A stretch of DNA of 64,000 nt from Erythrobacter rubeus (GTDB taxonomy: Bacteria > Pseudomonadota > Alphaproteobacteria > Sphingomonadales > Sphingomonadaceae), in NCBI RefSeq assembly GCF_014705715.1, contig NZ_JACXLC010000001.1:292457-356456 (forward strand), given 5' to 3'. How positions within the stretch are numbered: the first letter of the stretch is position 1; the number at the start of each line of letters is the position of its first letter. A program made the translations under genes and the position numbers. The notes beneath the pieces were generated by a model. The model searched no databases. It was not told the origin of the DNA and saw only the letters and a list, made by a program, of their open reading frames with translations. Below, piece by piece: positions 1 through 7,134 of the stretch.

Positions 1-495
1 GATACCCGCGATCGTGAGGCAACGCTGACGAAGCAACAGCGCCGCGATGTGCCCGCCGCCCGGGTTGCCGCTGCGGGCCTCGATGAATGGAAGAAATCGA
101 CTTCCAATGCCGCGATCGACAGGGGCGCGGCGCGCGACCGGATCGGTGCTGCTATGGAAAGCCAGGTGGCCGAGGAAGCGGATGAACTCGCGACCAGGCT
201 TACCTTCCTCGCGACCACCGGATCGGTCGCACCGTTCGTCGGTCTGTTCGGCACGGTCTGGGGCATCATGAACAGCTTTTTCCAGATCGGCGCGCAGGAA
301 AGCTCTTCGCTCGCAGTCGTCGCCCCGGGTATTTCGGAGGCGCTCTTCGCAACCGCGATCGGCCTGTTTGCCGCCATTCCAGCGGTGATTGCGTACAACC
401 GCTTTTCCAACCGCGTGAACCGCTACGAGGCGAAGCTTCAGCGCTTTGCCGACAAGGTGCATGCCGGGCTCAGCCGGGAGCTCGACAAAGCATGA
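1..495 (+). CDS. tolQ: TolQ, proton-channel subunit of the Tol-Pal system (5' end outside window)
   Basis: The reading frame is open from base 1, so this is the C-terminal 164 residues of a longer protein. TolQ is an inner-membrane MotA/ExbB-family protein that with TolR forms the proton-driven motor energising TolA at the division septum. Two hydrophobic segments are visible, one around TGSVAPFVGLFGTVWGI and one around ATAIGLFAAIPAVIAYN, with the polar helix typical of the family between and after them. The GLFGTVWGIM signature is diagnostic of TolQ/ExbB. It is followed by tolR, tolA, tolB and pal in the usual order, which argues for TolQ over ExbB. The missing N-terminus should hold the first membrane segment. 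Confidence 0.95.
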   Translation, partial: DTRDREATLTKQQRRDVPAARVAAAGLDEWKKSTSNAAIDRGAARDRIGAAMESQVAEEADELATRLTFLATTGSVAPFVGLFGTVWGIMNSFFQIGAQESSSLAVVAPGISEALFATAIGLFAAIPAVIAYNRFSNRVNRYEAKLQRFADKVHAGLSRELDKA

Positions 496-520
496 TGATT
501 TGCGCATTCGCATCCGCGAA

Positions 521-598
521 CGCGATTTCCTCGCTCATGCGACCTGAAGGTCGCGTCGCTGCGGGCGCGCGGTCGCGCTTGCGGCTGCTCGCACAGCC
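521..598 (-). repeat. Dispersed intergenic palindromic repeat, copy A (between tolQ and tolR)
   Basis: The tolQ-tolR gap is 115 bases, unusually long for this operon, and is filled by a GC-rich element read best on the minus strand. Its core is a 7-base inverted repeat, GCGACCT and AGGTCGC at 539-554, followed on the minus strand by ATGAGCGAGGAAATCGCG. Closely similar sequence recurs near 9545-9590 and 21231-21310, so this is a repeat family and not a unique regulatory site. Its position inside a transcription unit means it is transcribed and would form an RNA hairpin between the two cistrons. Confidence 0.7.
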
Positions 599-610
599 GG
601 GAGATGCAGC

Positions 611-1054
611 ATGGCCATGAATCTCTCCTCCTCGCGCTCGGGTCGCCGTTCGCGCCGCGCGCCGATGGCGGAAATCAACGTGACGCCGTTCGTCGACGTG
701 ATGCTCGTTCTGCTCATCATCTTCATGGTCACCGCGCCGCTGCTGGCTGTCGGCGTCCCGATCGAATTGCCCGATAGCCGCGCCAACCCGGTCGACCAGA
801 CACCCGAACAGATCACGATTTCGGTCGATGGCGACGGGATCATCTACATCGAAGACGAAGCGGTGCCGGTCGGCGGCTTTCCCGATGCGCTCGCTCAGAT
901 CGATCGCGGCGCCGACGGGCAGCAACCCATCATCGTGTTCCGCGGCGATCGGGCGGTCGATTACGGGCGGACCATGGCTGTTCTGGGGGAGCTGAACCGG
1001 GCGGGATTCAACTCGATCTCGCTGGTCACCAGCGGTTCAGGCACGGAGCCATAG
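611..1054 (+). CDS. tolR: TolR, inner-membrane ExbD-family subunit of the Tol-Pal motor
   Basis: The protein has 147 residues, the normal size for ExbD/TolR. It has a short basic cytoplasmic N-terminus, the conserved INVTPFVDVMLVLLIIFMV membrane segment at about residues 22-40, and a periplasmic domain. The aspartate in FVDVML is the expected proton-relaying residue of the family. The start is supported by GGGAG at 599-603, seven bases upstream. It follows tolQ after a repeat-filled gap and precedes tolA by 13 bases. ExbD would be the alternative, but the tolA-tolB-pal context settles it. Confidence 0.95.
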   Translation: MAMNLSSSRSGRRSRRAPMAEINVTPFVDVMLVLLIIFMVTAPLLAVGVPIELPDSRANPVDQTPEQITISVDGDGIIYIEDEAVPVGGFPDALAQIDRGADGQQPIIVFRGDRAVDYGRTMAVLGELNRAGFNSISLVTSGSGTEP

Positions 1055-1067
1055 CCAAGGGGCGAGT

Positions 1068-1868
1068 ATGGGAGAGACTGCTCTTTTGCGAAGCGAAGAC
1101 CGGGTTGCGATACCCGTCGCCATCGCGCTGCATATCGGCGTGGTGGCGCTGCTCGTCCTGCAGCCGGTGCGCGATGACGGCGCCATCCTTCCCGAGCGCA
1201 TGACCGTCAGCCTCGCGAGCGATATCGGGCTCGAAGCGACCGCACCCGATCCCGTGGCGGAAAGCCGTGCGGCAATCGCCCCAACACTGGACCAGCAACT
1301 GGGCGCGGAGCCTGAAACAGACCCGGCCGAAGCGGCTACGGAAACCCCGCCGCCATCACCGCCGGCGACCACCCGCACGACCAGCGCGCCTGCCAATCCC
1401 ACGCCCGACCGCTCCCGGACGAACCGCAATCAGGACACCGCCCGCACTACAACCAGCGGTGGTGGGAGCAGGATCGGCAGCGATTTCCTGCCGGGCAGCG
1501 GCAGCTCGACATCGACCGACGAAGCCCGCATCCCTGCATCGGAAATCGGCCCGAGCGCCAAGGCTTCGATCATTCAGGCCATCGTGCGGGAAATCCGTCC
1601 GCACTGGAACGCGCCCAATGGTGTGGATGCCGAACTGCTGGTGACCGAGCTTGCCTTCGATCTCAATGAAGATGGATCGCTAAAAGGCCGTCCACGCGTA
1701 CTGCGCCAGAGCGGCGAAAACGCTGCCAATCGCGCCCAGAAGTCACTTCATGCCGAGCGCGCAATCCGCGCCGTGCAACTCGCCGCACCCTTCGACCTGC
1801 CTGACGAATATTACAATGCGTGGAAGTCGATCCGCGGCGCCCGCTTCGATAGGAACCTGTCACGATGA
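1068..1868 (+). CDS. tolA: TolA, envelope-spanning Tol-Pal protein
   Basis: This 266-residue protein has one membrane segment near the N-terminus (about residues 17-34, IPVAIALHIGVVALLVL), a long Pro/Thr/Ala/Glu-rich linker (about 60-165) and a C-terminal domain with a TonB/TolA-like pattern (SIIQAIVREIRPHW, then LLVTELAFDLNEDGSL). TolA connects the TolQR motor to Pal in the outer membrane. The linker is shorter than in enterobacteria and is proline-rich instead of a long Ala/Lys helix, which is common in alphaproteobacteria. Its end overlaps the start of tolB by four bases (ATGA), indicating translational coupling. Identification rests on order and layout more than on residue identity. Confidence 0.88.
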   Translation: MGETALLRSEDRVAIPVAIALHIGVVALLVLQPVRDDGAILPERMTVSLASDIGLEATAPDPVAESRAAIAPTLDQQLGAEPETDPAEAATETPPPSPPATTRTTSAPANPTPDRSRTNRNQDTARTTTSGGGSRIGSDFLPGSGSSTSTDEARIPASEIGPSAKASIIQAIVREIRPHWNAPNGVDAELLVTELAFDLNEDGSLKGRPRVLRQSGENAANRAQKSLHAERAIRAVQLAAPFDLPDEYYNAWKSIRGARFDRNLSR

Positions 1869-3283
1869 AAACGACCTTTTTTGCCCTGTCCCTGTTTGCT
1901 GCCGCCTGTTCCAGCGCGGCCTTTGCGCAAAGCGAGGATCTGGGAGAACCGCTGGGTGAGGGCGGCACCGTCGAAACGACCGGTGTCGAGGCATCCGGTG
2001 AACAGGCGGAAGAGGGTGGGCTGACCTTTACCGTCACCGATGAAAGCGACTGGGCAGATATTGGTGTAGCAATTCCTGCTTTCGCGACCGACCGCGATCA
2101 GCCGACCCCGGCGAATGCGAGCGGCACCGAAGCACTCGGGCGCGAAGTGGCGCGCGTCATCACCGCGAACCTGCGCAATAACGGCCTGTTCAAGCCAGTC
2201 GGACCCGACAGCCTGCCGCAGCCGAGCTTCGGCCAGATCACCGCGCCAAGCTGGGGCAGCTGGAGCGGGCGCGGGGCGGAAATGCTTGTGCACGGCTATG
2301 TCCGCGCGCGCGATGATAATCGCCTCGTCGTTGGGTGCTATCTGTACGACGTCGCGCTTCAGGATGAGCTTGTGCGCGAAGGTTGGGTCGTCCCTCCAGC
2401 AGACTGGCGGCGCGCCGCGCACAAATGCTCCGACCTCATCTACGCCCGGCTGACCGGCGAAAACCCGTTCTTCGACAGCCGCATCGCGTACATCGCGGAG
2501 ACAGGACCGAAGGACAAGCGGGTGAAGCGCCTCGCGGTTATGGATAGCGACGGTGCGAACCACCGCTTCCTAACCTTGGGCAGCGCAACCGCGCTCACCC
2601 CGCGCTACTCACCGGATTATTCCAAGATCATGTACCTGTCCTATGTCGACGGGAATCCGCGCATCTATGTCTACGATATCGGCAGCGGTCAGCAGCAGCT
2701 GGTGACGGAGAATAGCAACCCGACGCTCGCCCCCCGTTGGTCACCCGATGGCAGGCACATCCTCTTTTCGATGGCTGTAGCAGGCAACACCGATATCTAC
2801 CGTGTGCCCGTCACAGGCGGGCAGGTGACACGCCTGACCGATACGCCCGGGATCGACATCGGCGGCTCGTATTCGCCCGACGGATCGCGGATCGTATTCG
2901 AAAGCGATCGTTCGGGCTCGCAGCAATGCTATGTCATGAATGCGGACGGATCGAACCAGCGCCGCATCACCTTCTTCGGCGGACGCTGCGCGACGCCGGA
3001 ATGGAGCCCGCGCGGCGATCAGATCGCGTTCACTCGCATTGCCGGTGACTTCAATGTTTCGGTTATGAGCCCGAACGGGCGTAACCTTCGTGTCCTTACG
3101 AACGGATGGCAGGATGAGGCCCCGACCTGGGCGCCCAATGGCCGGATCATCCAGTTCTTCCGCACAGAGCGGAACACGGGACGCTCTGGCCTGTGGCAAG
3201 TCGACTTGACAGGCCGGAACGAACGCAGGCTCCCTACGCCTGTCGATGCCTCGGACCCCGCCTGGGGACCGATCCGGCCCTGA
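1865..3283 (+). CDS. tolB: TolB, periplasmic beta-propeller of the Tol-Pal system
   Basis: The protein has 472 residues with a clear Sec signal peptide (MKTTFFALSLFAAACSSAAFAQ). The N-terminal half resembles the TolB N-domain (ADIGVAIPAF and EALGREVARVITANLRNNGLF). The C-terminal half contains repeated propeller blades with WSPDG, YSPDGSRI and WSPRGDQIAF motifs, about one every 43 residues. TolB sits between Pal, TolA and outer-membrane porins. An acidic, Gly-rich insertion of about 25 residues follows the signal peptide. The start overlaps the tolA stop by four bases, and pal follows 60 bases downstream. Confidence 0.96.
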   Translation: MKTTFFALSLFAAACSSAAFAQSEDLGEPLGEGGTVETTGVEASGEQAEEGGLTFTVTDESDWADIGVAIPAFATDRDQPTPANASGTEALGREVARVITANLRNNGLFKPVGPDSLPQPSFGQITAPSWGSWSGRGAEMLVHGYVRARDDNRLVVGCYLYDVALQDELVREGWVVPPADWRRAAHKCSDLIYARLTGENPFFDSRIAYIAETGPKDKRVKRLAVMDSDGANHRFLTLGSATALTPRYSPDYSKIMYLSYVDGNPRIYVYDIGSGQQQLVTENSNPTLAPRWSPDGRHILFSMAVAGNTDIYRVPVTGGQVTRLTDTPGIDIGGSYSPDGSRIVFESDRSGSQQCYVMNADGSNQRRITFFGGRCATPEWSPRGDQIAFTRIAGDFNVSVMSPNGRNLRVLTNGWQDEAPTWAPNGRIIQFFRTERNTGRSGLWQVDLTGRNERRLPTPVDASDPAWGPIRP

Positions 3284-3343
3284 ATGCGTTGAATTGTTAC
3301 CTCCTGAAGGGGAACTCAGCCCCGTACTGAAAGGATGACGCTA

Positions 3344-3871
3344 ATGAACTCAATCCCCCAAACCCCGCTCCGCACCGCGATTCTGGTCGCCGCATCCGCC
3401 ACGACGCTCGCCGCGTGCTCCAAAGAGCCGCCAGAGGAGCTCCCGCCGCCGCCCGCTCCGGTCGAGGCGCCAGCGGAAACGACCGCTCAGCCGAGTGGAC
3501 CGGTCGTCGGAAGTCAGCAGCACTTCGAAAACGCTGTCGGTTCATCCACGACGATCTATTTCGATACCGACCGTTTCAACATCGACAGCTCGGATGCCGC
3601 CGCCCTGCAGGAGCAGGCGCAGTATTTCGCGCAGTTCCCGCAGCTGACCTTCACGATCGAAGGGCACGCCGATGAACGCGGCACGCGCGAATACAACCTG
3701 GCACTGGGTGAGCGCCGCGCAAATGCGGCGAAGAATTACCTGGTCAGCCTGGGTGTGGGAACAGACCGCATCCGCACTATCAGCTATGGCAAGGAGCGCC
3801 CTGTGGCGCTTGCCTCAAATGAAGCGGCATGGGCGCAGAACCGCCGCGCCGCCAGCGTCATCATAAACTGA
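3344..3871 (+). CDS. pal: Pal, peptidoglycan-associated outer-membrane lipoprotein
   Basis: This lipoprotein has a signal peptide ending in LAAC (the acylated cysteine is at about residue 25), a proline-rich linker and a C-terminal OmpA-like peptidoglycan-binding domain. That domain is recognisable from TIEGHADERGTREYN and the following NLALGERRANAAKNYL helix; Asp and Arg of this region bind diaminopimelate in homologues. Pal anchors the outer membrane to the wall and partners TolB. An ATG at 3335 is also in frame, but GAAAGGA at 3328-3334 is better spaced for the ATG at 3344, giving 175 residues. It is the last gene of the Tol-Pal run. Confidence 0.95.
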   Translation: MNSIPQTPLRTAILVAASATTLAACSKEPPEELPPPPAPVEAPAETTAQPSGPVVGSQQHFENAVGSSTTIYFDTDRFNIDSSDAAALQEQAQYFAQFPQLTFTIEGHADERGTREYNLALGERRANAAKNYLVSLGVGTDRIRTISYGKERPVALASNEAAWAQNRRAASVIIN

Positions 3872-3889
3872 CGCGCTGAGGCTCTTCGA

Positions 3890-4057
3890 TTACCCTTGCA
3901 GGCCGGGCGAAAGCTCGGCCTGTACTGTGTAGGGCTGGCTGATCGAGAGCGGAGCATCGCCGGCATTTGCGAACTGACCATTGGCCGCAGCAAGACACAG
4001 GCTCGCAAGCGCGAGCACGCTGAATAGGCTGGAAAGGGCGACTTGCTGGCTCATCAT
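3890..4057 (-). CDS. Small secreted peptide, 55 residues, unknown function
   Basis: A short frame on the minus strand encodes 55 residues with an excellent signal-peptide layout: MMSQQVALSSLFSVLALAS, then CLAAANGQFANA with a probable cleavage after an Ala, then a 25-30-residue mature part (GDAPLSISQPYTVQAE, then LSPGLQG). The start has an AGAGAGA purine run directly upstream and a second ATG one codon later. It converges on pal and fills most of an otherwise empty 360-base gap. The 3' end overlaps a hairpin with 9 of 10 paired bases (about 3898-3921) that may act as a terminator for both genes. I do not recognise a family. Confidence 0.55.
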   Translation of the reverse strand: MMSQQVALSSLFSVLALASLCLAAANGQFANAGDAPLSISQPYTVQAELSPGLQG

Positions 4058-4240
4058 TCTCTCTTTGTCGGCAGCCTATAGGTGCCTTCTCGTAAACGAA
4101 CTGTTGCAATGCAACATTTCATCTCGCAACTGGTTCCCCTCCATGCGTTGCCTTTGCTTTCCGCACCACATGACCTAGATTGACCGCGTGATACTTTCGA
4201 CCAACTGCATTCCCCCCATCCTTGTCCCACGGTGCATTCG

Positions 4241-4774
4241 ATGAGCGCCGCGCGTCGATCCAACGATTGGGGTTTCCCGCGCTGGCGCTCCTACGACAGC
4301 TCTCGCGAAGCGGTGGCTCAGCGTGAATGCGACCGTCACGGCTGCGCGGAGCCGGGGCTGTGTCCAGCGCCAAAGTCGCCCAACAGCCCCGACCGGTGGT
4401 ATTTCTGTCAGAAGCACGCGGCCGAATACAATAAGGGCTGGGATTACTTCGAAGGGCTCGACAAGGAGCAGAAGGCCGAGCGCGCCAAGGCCGAGCGGCA
4501 GGAAAGCTCAGGCTATGCCGAGGCTTCGCATTACGGCTGGACCGGCTCTGGCGATGGCAGCAGGAGCGCCGACGAGATGATGGCGCTGGAGGTGCTGGGG
4601 CTGGAGGCCGATGCCGATTACCCCGCGATCAAGAAAGCCTACCGCGCCAAGGCGAAAGAGGTTCACCCCGACGTGAAACCGGGCGACGAGGAAGCTGCCA
4701 AGCAGTTCCAGGCGATCCAGGTGTCCTACGAAGTGCTGCGGCAAGCCGAAGAACGGCGCGAGTGGCGGGGTTAG
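4241..4774 (+). CDS. J-domain (DnaJ-like) protein
   Basis: The 177-residue protein has a C-terminal J domain of about 55 residues: ALEVLGLEADADYPAIKKAY leading to the invariant HPD (KEVHPDVKPGDEEAAKQFQ). J domains stimulate the ATPase of DnaK-type Hsp70 through this HPD. The N-terminal 110 residues contain two cysteine pairs (CDRHGCAEPGLC and a later FCQKH), suggesting a small metal-binding module, and a charged Lys/Glu helix. This C-terminal-J arrangement is common in alphaproteobacterial DnaJ-related proteins and is not classical DnaJ, since there is no Gly/Phe region and no CxxCxGxG repeats. A GTG at 4232 is an alternative start. It converges on the DoxX gene with a four-base overlap. Confidence 0.85.
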   Translation: MSAARRSNDWGFPRWRSYDSSREAVAQRECDRHGCAEPGLCPAPKSPNSPDRWYFCQKHAAEYNKGWDYFEGLDKEQKAERAKAERQESSGYAEASHYGWTGSGDGSRSADEMMALEVLGLEADADYPAIKKAYRAKAKEVHPDVKPGDEEAAKQFQAIQVSYEVLRQAEERREWRG

Positions 4775-5169
4775 TTTTCCAAGCGATTGCTATGGCGATA
4801 TAGGTGCGCTGAGATGTAAACCAGCCCGCCAGCGATCGCGACATTCTTGAAGAAAAGCGATAGCTCAAGCTGTCCCATCAGCCCATCCAGCTCCCAGAAA
4901 CGGTGAAAAAAAGCGTTCGTAGCCAATGTGAAAACGGCGAGCACAGCAGCAGATATCCAGGCACGTCGGTGGGCCAACGCAATGGACAACCCGCCCAGAC
5001 CTTCGAGGGCAATTACCATCGGCAGCAGAACCGCAGCAGGCTCAAGCCCGACCTCGGCCATTCCTATGGTCGTCGCGTCGAAGTTCATGATCTTGTTGAC
5101 CGCGGCTAGGACGAAAAATGCCGCCAATGCAACCCGTCCTATGTGAAGGAGTATTCCGCTCAAAGTCAT
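4771..5169 (-). CDS. DoxX-family membrane protein
   Basis: This 132-residue protein has four predicted membrane segments with the DoxX-like beginning (ILLHIGRVALAAFFVLAAVN followed by KIMNF), and the AALEGLGGL-like second helix (VIALEGLGGLSIALA). DoxX proteins are small inner-membrane proteins often linked to thiol or quinone redox chemistry; the substrate is not predictable here. It lies seven bases after the NTF2-like gene on the same strand and is probably co-transcribed, under the divergent HxlR-type regulator. Confidence 0.8.
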   Translation of the reverse strand: MTLSGILLHIGRVALAAFFVLAAVNKIMNFDATTIGMAEVGLEPAAVLLPMVIALEGLGGLSIALAHRRAWISAAVLAVFTLATNAFFHRFWELDGLMGQLELSLFFKNVAIAGGLVYISAHLYRHSNRLEN

Positions 5170-5176
5170 GGCATGC

Positions 5177-5674
5177 TTAATCGCTACCGGCAGGGATACC
5201 CTGCTGATTGAGCGTGACGGTATTCACCCACTCCTTGATCTCGGCGACTTTGCCGTTGTCGTCGATTGAGACTTTGAACACGTAGGCATTGCGATATGGT
5301 TCGCCGGTGGCTGCCACGCGAAGATCGCCATCCGCTTCCATCCACACTGTTCGCCCGTCATCAGCGATGCTGTAGGTGCGATTGACGAAAGCGATGTTAT
5401 CGTAGTTTTCCGTCACGATCTTGAAATAGGTCAGCAGAGGGAACTGGCGGGGTGATCCTTCTCCCGTCCTTCCGGTCGGATTGAACATCGCAAGGATCCG
5501 AGCATCTTCGGCAAGCAGTGGTTCAACCCGTTCGATATCTTCTGCCAGCACTGCATCGAACATCGGAATGACCACGCCGTTCAGTGCATCGTGATCGGCG
5601 GCCTCAGTGGCGAACACCGGCGGAGCGATCGCAAGAGTGATCGGGATGAGCGGGGCGAATTTCAGCATAGTCAA
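5177..5674 (-). CDS. Secreted NTF2/SnoaL-like protein
   Basis: The 165-residue product starts with a signal peptide (MLKFAPLIPITLAIAPPVFA, beginning at the second Met) followed by a cone-shaped NTF2-like fold: a helix with FDAVLAEDIERVEPLLAEDA, then alternating strands such as VWMEADGDLRV and AYVFKVSIDDNGKVAEIKEW. The family includes both enzymes and ligand-binding proteins; no catalytic residue can be assigned. It is the first gene of a two-gene unit with DoxX and is divergent from the HxlR regulator, which suggests a stress- or metabolite-induced pair. Confidence 0.75.
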   Translation of the reverse strand: MTMLKFAPLIPITLAIAPPVFATEAADHDALNGVVIPMFDAVLAEDIERVEPLLAEDARILAMFNPTGRTGEGSPRQFPLLTYFKIVTENYDNIAFVNRTYSIADDGRTVWMEADGDLRVAATGEPYRNAYVFKVSIDDNGKVAEIKEWVNTVTLNQQGIPAGSD

Positions 5675-5731
5675 TTTCCCTTTCAGAATGGGAGATATGA
5701 TGGCCGCGCATTGCGATGCTCGCGCGATGAG

Positions 5732-5763
5732 GTTACTATCAAATCAGTAGTCAGGGAAGTAAC
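5732..5763. promoter_or_regulatory. Inverted repeat in the HxlR divergent promoter region
   Basis: The 96-base gap between the divergent NTF2-like and HxlR genes contains GTTACT at 5732-5737 and its exact inverse AGTAAC at 5758-5763. A nested shorter dyad, TACT then AGTA, sits at 5734-5749. HxlR-family dimers bind dyads of this kind in divergent promoters, so this is a candidate operator controlling both directions. The assignment is inferred from position and symmetry only. Confidence 0.45.
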
Positions 5764-5770
5764 TATCGAA

Positions 5771-6253
5771 ATGAAAGTGTCAATGGAAAAGAGTTCAGCC
5801 CGTCATTCATCCGAACCAGGGCTTGGGGCCAGGCCGAAAGATGACCCTATCGAATTGGCGCTGTCCCAGGTCGGAGACAGATGGACCTTCATGATACTGC
5901 GCGAAGCATTCTTCGGTGTCCGCCGCTTCGATGAGATGCTGCGTAATACCAAGGCTTCGCCAAGTATCCTTACGGGGCGGTTGAAGCGGATGGTCGCGGA
6001 CGGATTGCTCGACCGACACCCCTACTGTGAGCGCCCGCCCCGGTACGAATATGTCCTGACAGCGAAGGGAAAGGCGCTCTATCCAGCGATCGTGCTGCTG
6101 ATGAAATGGAGCGATGACTGGGTTGCGCAAAATGCCGAACCCACGATTTCCTTGATACACACGGTTTGCGGGCACGAGCTCCATCCAGTCCTCAAATGCG
6201 ACAAGTGCGGGAAGCCTATTGCGGCGGAGGACATCGATTGGCGAGTCGGTTGA
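5771..6253 (+). CDS. HxlR-family winged-helix transcriptional regulator
   Basis: The 160-residue protein matches HxlR regulators: the QVGDRWTFMILREAFFGVRRFDEM core (about residues 29-52), then SPSILTGRLKRMVADGLLDR recognition helix and the RYEYVLTAKGKALYP wing. The family binds DNA as a dimer and often controls a divergent neighbour, here the NTF2-like/DoxX pair. Unlike minimal HxlR proteins of about 110 residues it has a C-terminal extension with a CDKCGKPI motif plus upstream Cys and His (TVCGHELHPVLKC), resembling a small zinc ribbon. The ATG at 5771 was chosen because the conserved domain begins shortly after; the ATG at 5783 is possible. Confidence 0.88.
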   Translation: MKVSMEKSSARHSSEPGLGARPKDDPIELALSQVGDRWTFMILREAFFGVRRFDEMLRNTKASPSILTGRLKRMVADGLLDRHPYCERPPRYEYVLTAKGKALYPAIVLLMKWSDDWVAQNAEPTISLIHTVCGHELHPVLKCDKCGKPIAAEDIDWRVG

Positions 6254-6265
6254 GAGGCGGCGCGG

Positions 6266-7099
6266 TTAACCGCCCTTCGGTCCGGCGAAACCCTTTCCGC
6301 TTGCATCGATCTCCGGATTGGGATTGTCGTTCCACCACGCGACGTCCGTCCACGGTCTGATGTCGACTTCATGAGTCCAGCAATTGCGCGGTTGTTGGGC
6401 CAGGTGCCAGTACGTCTCGGCGATTTCGGCGGGGTCGATCACGCCTTGCTCGCCTTTCGCTGCCTTGAATGCCTCGAACTTGTCGCCGAGCAGCTTGCCC
6501 AAGGTGTCGGGGGCGTCGACTGCGCCGTCGACCAAGATATGCGCCACGTGGATCCCTTGCGGCCCGAATTCCGCATTCAGCGTCTGGCACAGCATCCTGC
6601 GCCCTCCCATCGCCGCAGCGTGGCTGTGCTGTCCGGCATTCCCGCGAACCGCCGATGTGGCCGAAGTGACGAGCAGCGTGCCGTGATTGCCGCTCTTTGC
6701 GCGCTCGACCATCGCCGGAAACATGGCGTGCGCAAGCCGGTAGACGCCGAAGCAGCCGAGCCGCCAGCCCAGCTCGAATGTGCGATGCGGCGTGTCGTGC
6801 AGCTTGCGGTTACCGATCTGCGCGCCGAGATTGTAGAGCGCGGCTTCGATCGGCCCGATATCGCGCTCTACCCTTTCGACCAGTTCCTCGATCGACCCGT
6901 CCTCAGCGGCGTTGAGCAGCGTGCCGGTGGCACTGCCGCCATCCGCTTCGATCCGGTCGATCAGCCTGCCAAGGCTCTCCTCGTCGGATCGGCGGGCCAG
7001 CACCGCGTGGTAACCGCCCGCGGCAAATCGCATGGCGGCGTGCCCACCGATCCCGGCCCCCGCTCCGATGACGAGGAATACAGGCTTTCTGTCTGGCAT
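6266..7099 (-). CDS. Atypical short-chain dehydrogenase/reductase family protein
   Basis: A 277-residue Rossmann-fold protein. The nucleotide-binding Gly motif is present (VIGAGAGIGGHAAMRF, residues about 10-25) and so is the NAG-like turn (YNLGAQIG). The catalytic Ser region is present (LLVTSATSAVRG), but where a Tyr-x-x-x-Lys pair is expected the sequence reads GQHSHAAAMGGRR, with neither Tyr nor Lys. It may therefore be a non-catalytic or differently catalytic SDR. It ends with a WTDVAWWNDNPNPEIDAS tail. It lies 35 bases downstream of the trans-sulfuration-type enzyme on the same strand and may be co-transcribed. A GGGAGAG motif precedes the start. Confidence 0.8.
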   Translation of the reverse strand: MPDRKPVFLVIGAGAGIGGHAAMRFAAGGYHAVLARRSDEESLGRLIDRIEADGGSATGTLLNAAEDGSIEELVERVERDIGPIEAALYNLGAQIGNRKLHDTPHRTFELGWRLGCFGVYRLAHAMFPAMVERAKSGNHGTLLVTSATSAVRGNAGQHSHAAAMGGRRMLCQTLNAEFGPQGIHVAHILVDGAVDAPDTLGKLLGDKFEAFKAAKGEQGVIDPAEIAETYWHLAQQPRNCWTHEVDIRPWTDVAWWNDNPNPEIDASGKGFAGPKGG

Positions 7100-7134
7100 T
7101 TCACTCTCCCTTGGCCGGGAGAGTAGGCCAGTCC

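Noticed and set aside
6371..7126. 251-residue frame on the plus strand antisense to the SDR gene
   Set aside because: The minus-strand SDR has clear Rossmann motifs; the opposite frame is open only because of GC-rich codon usage and shows no motif or ribosome-binding site.
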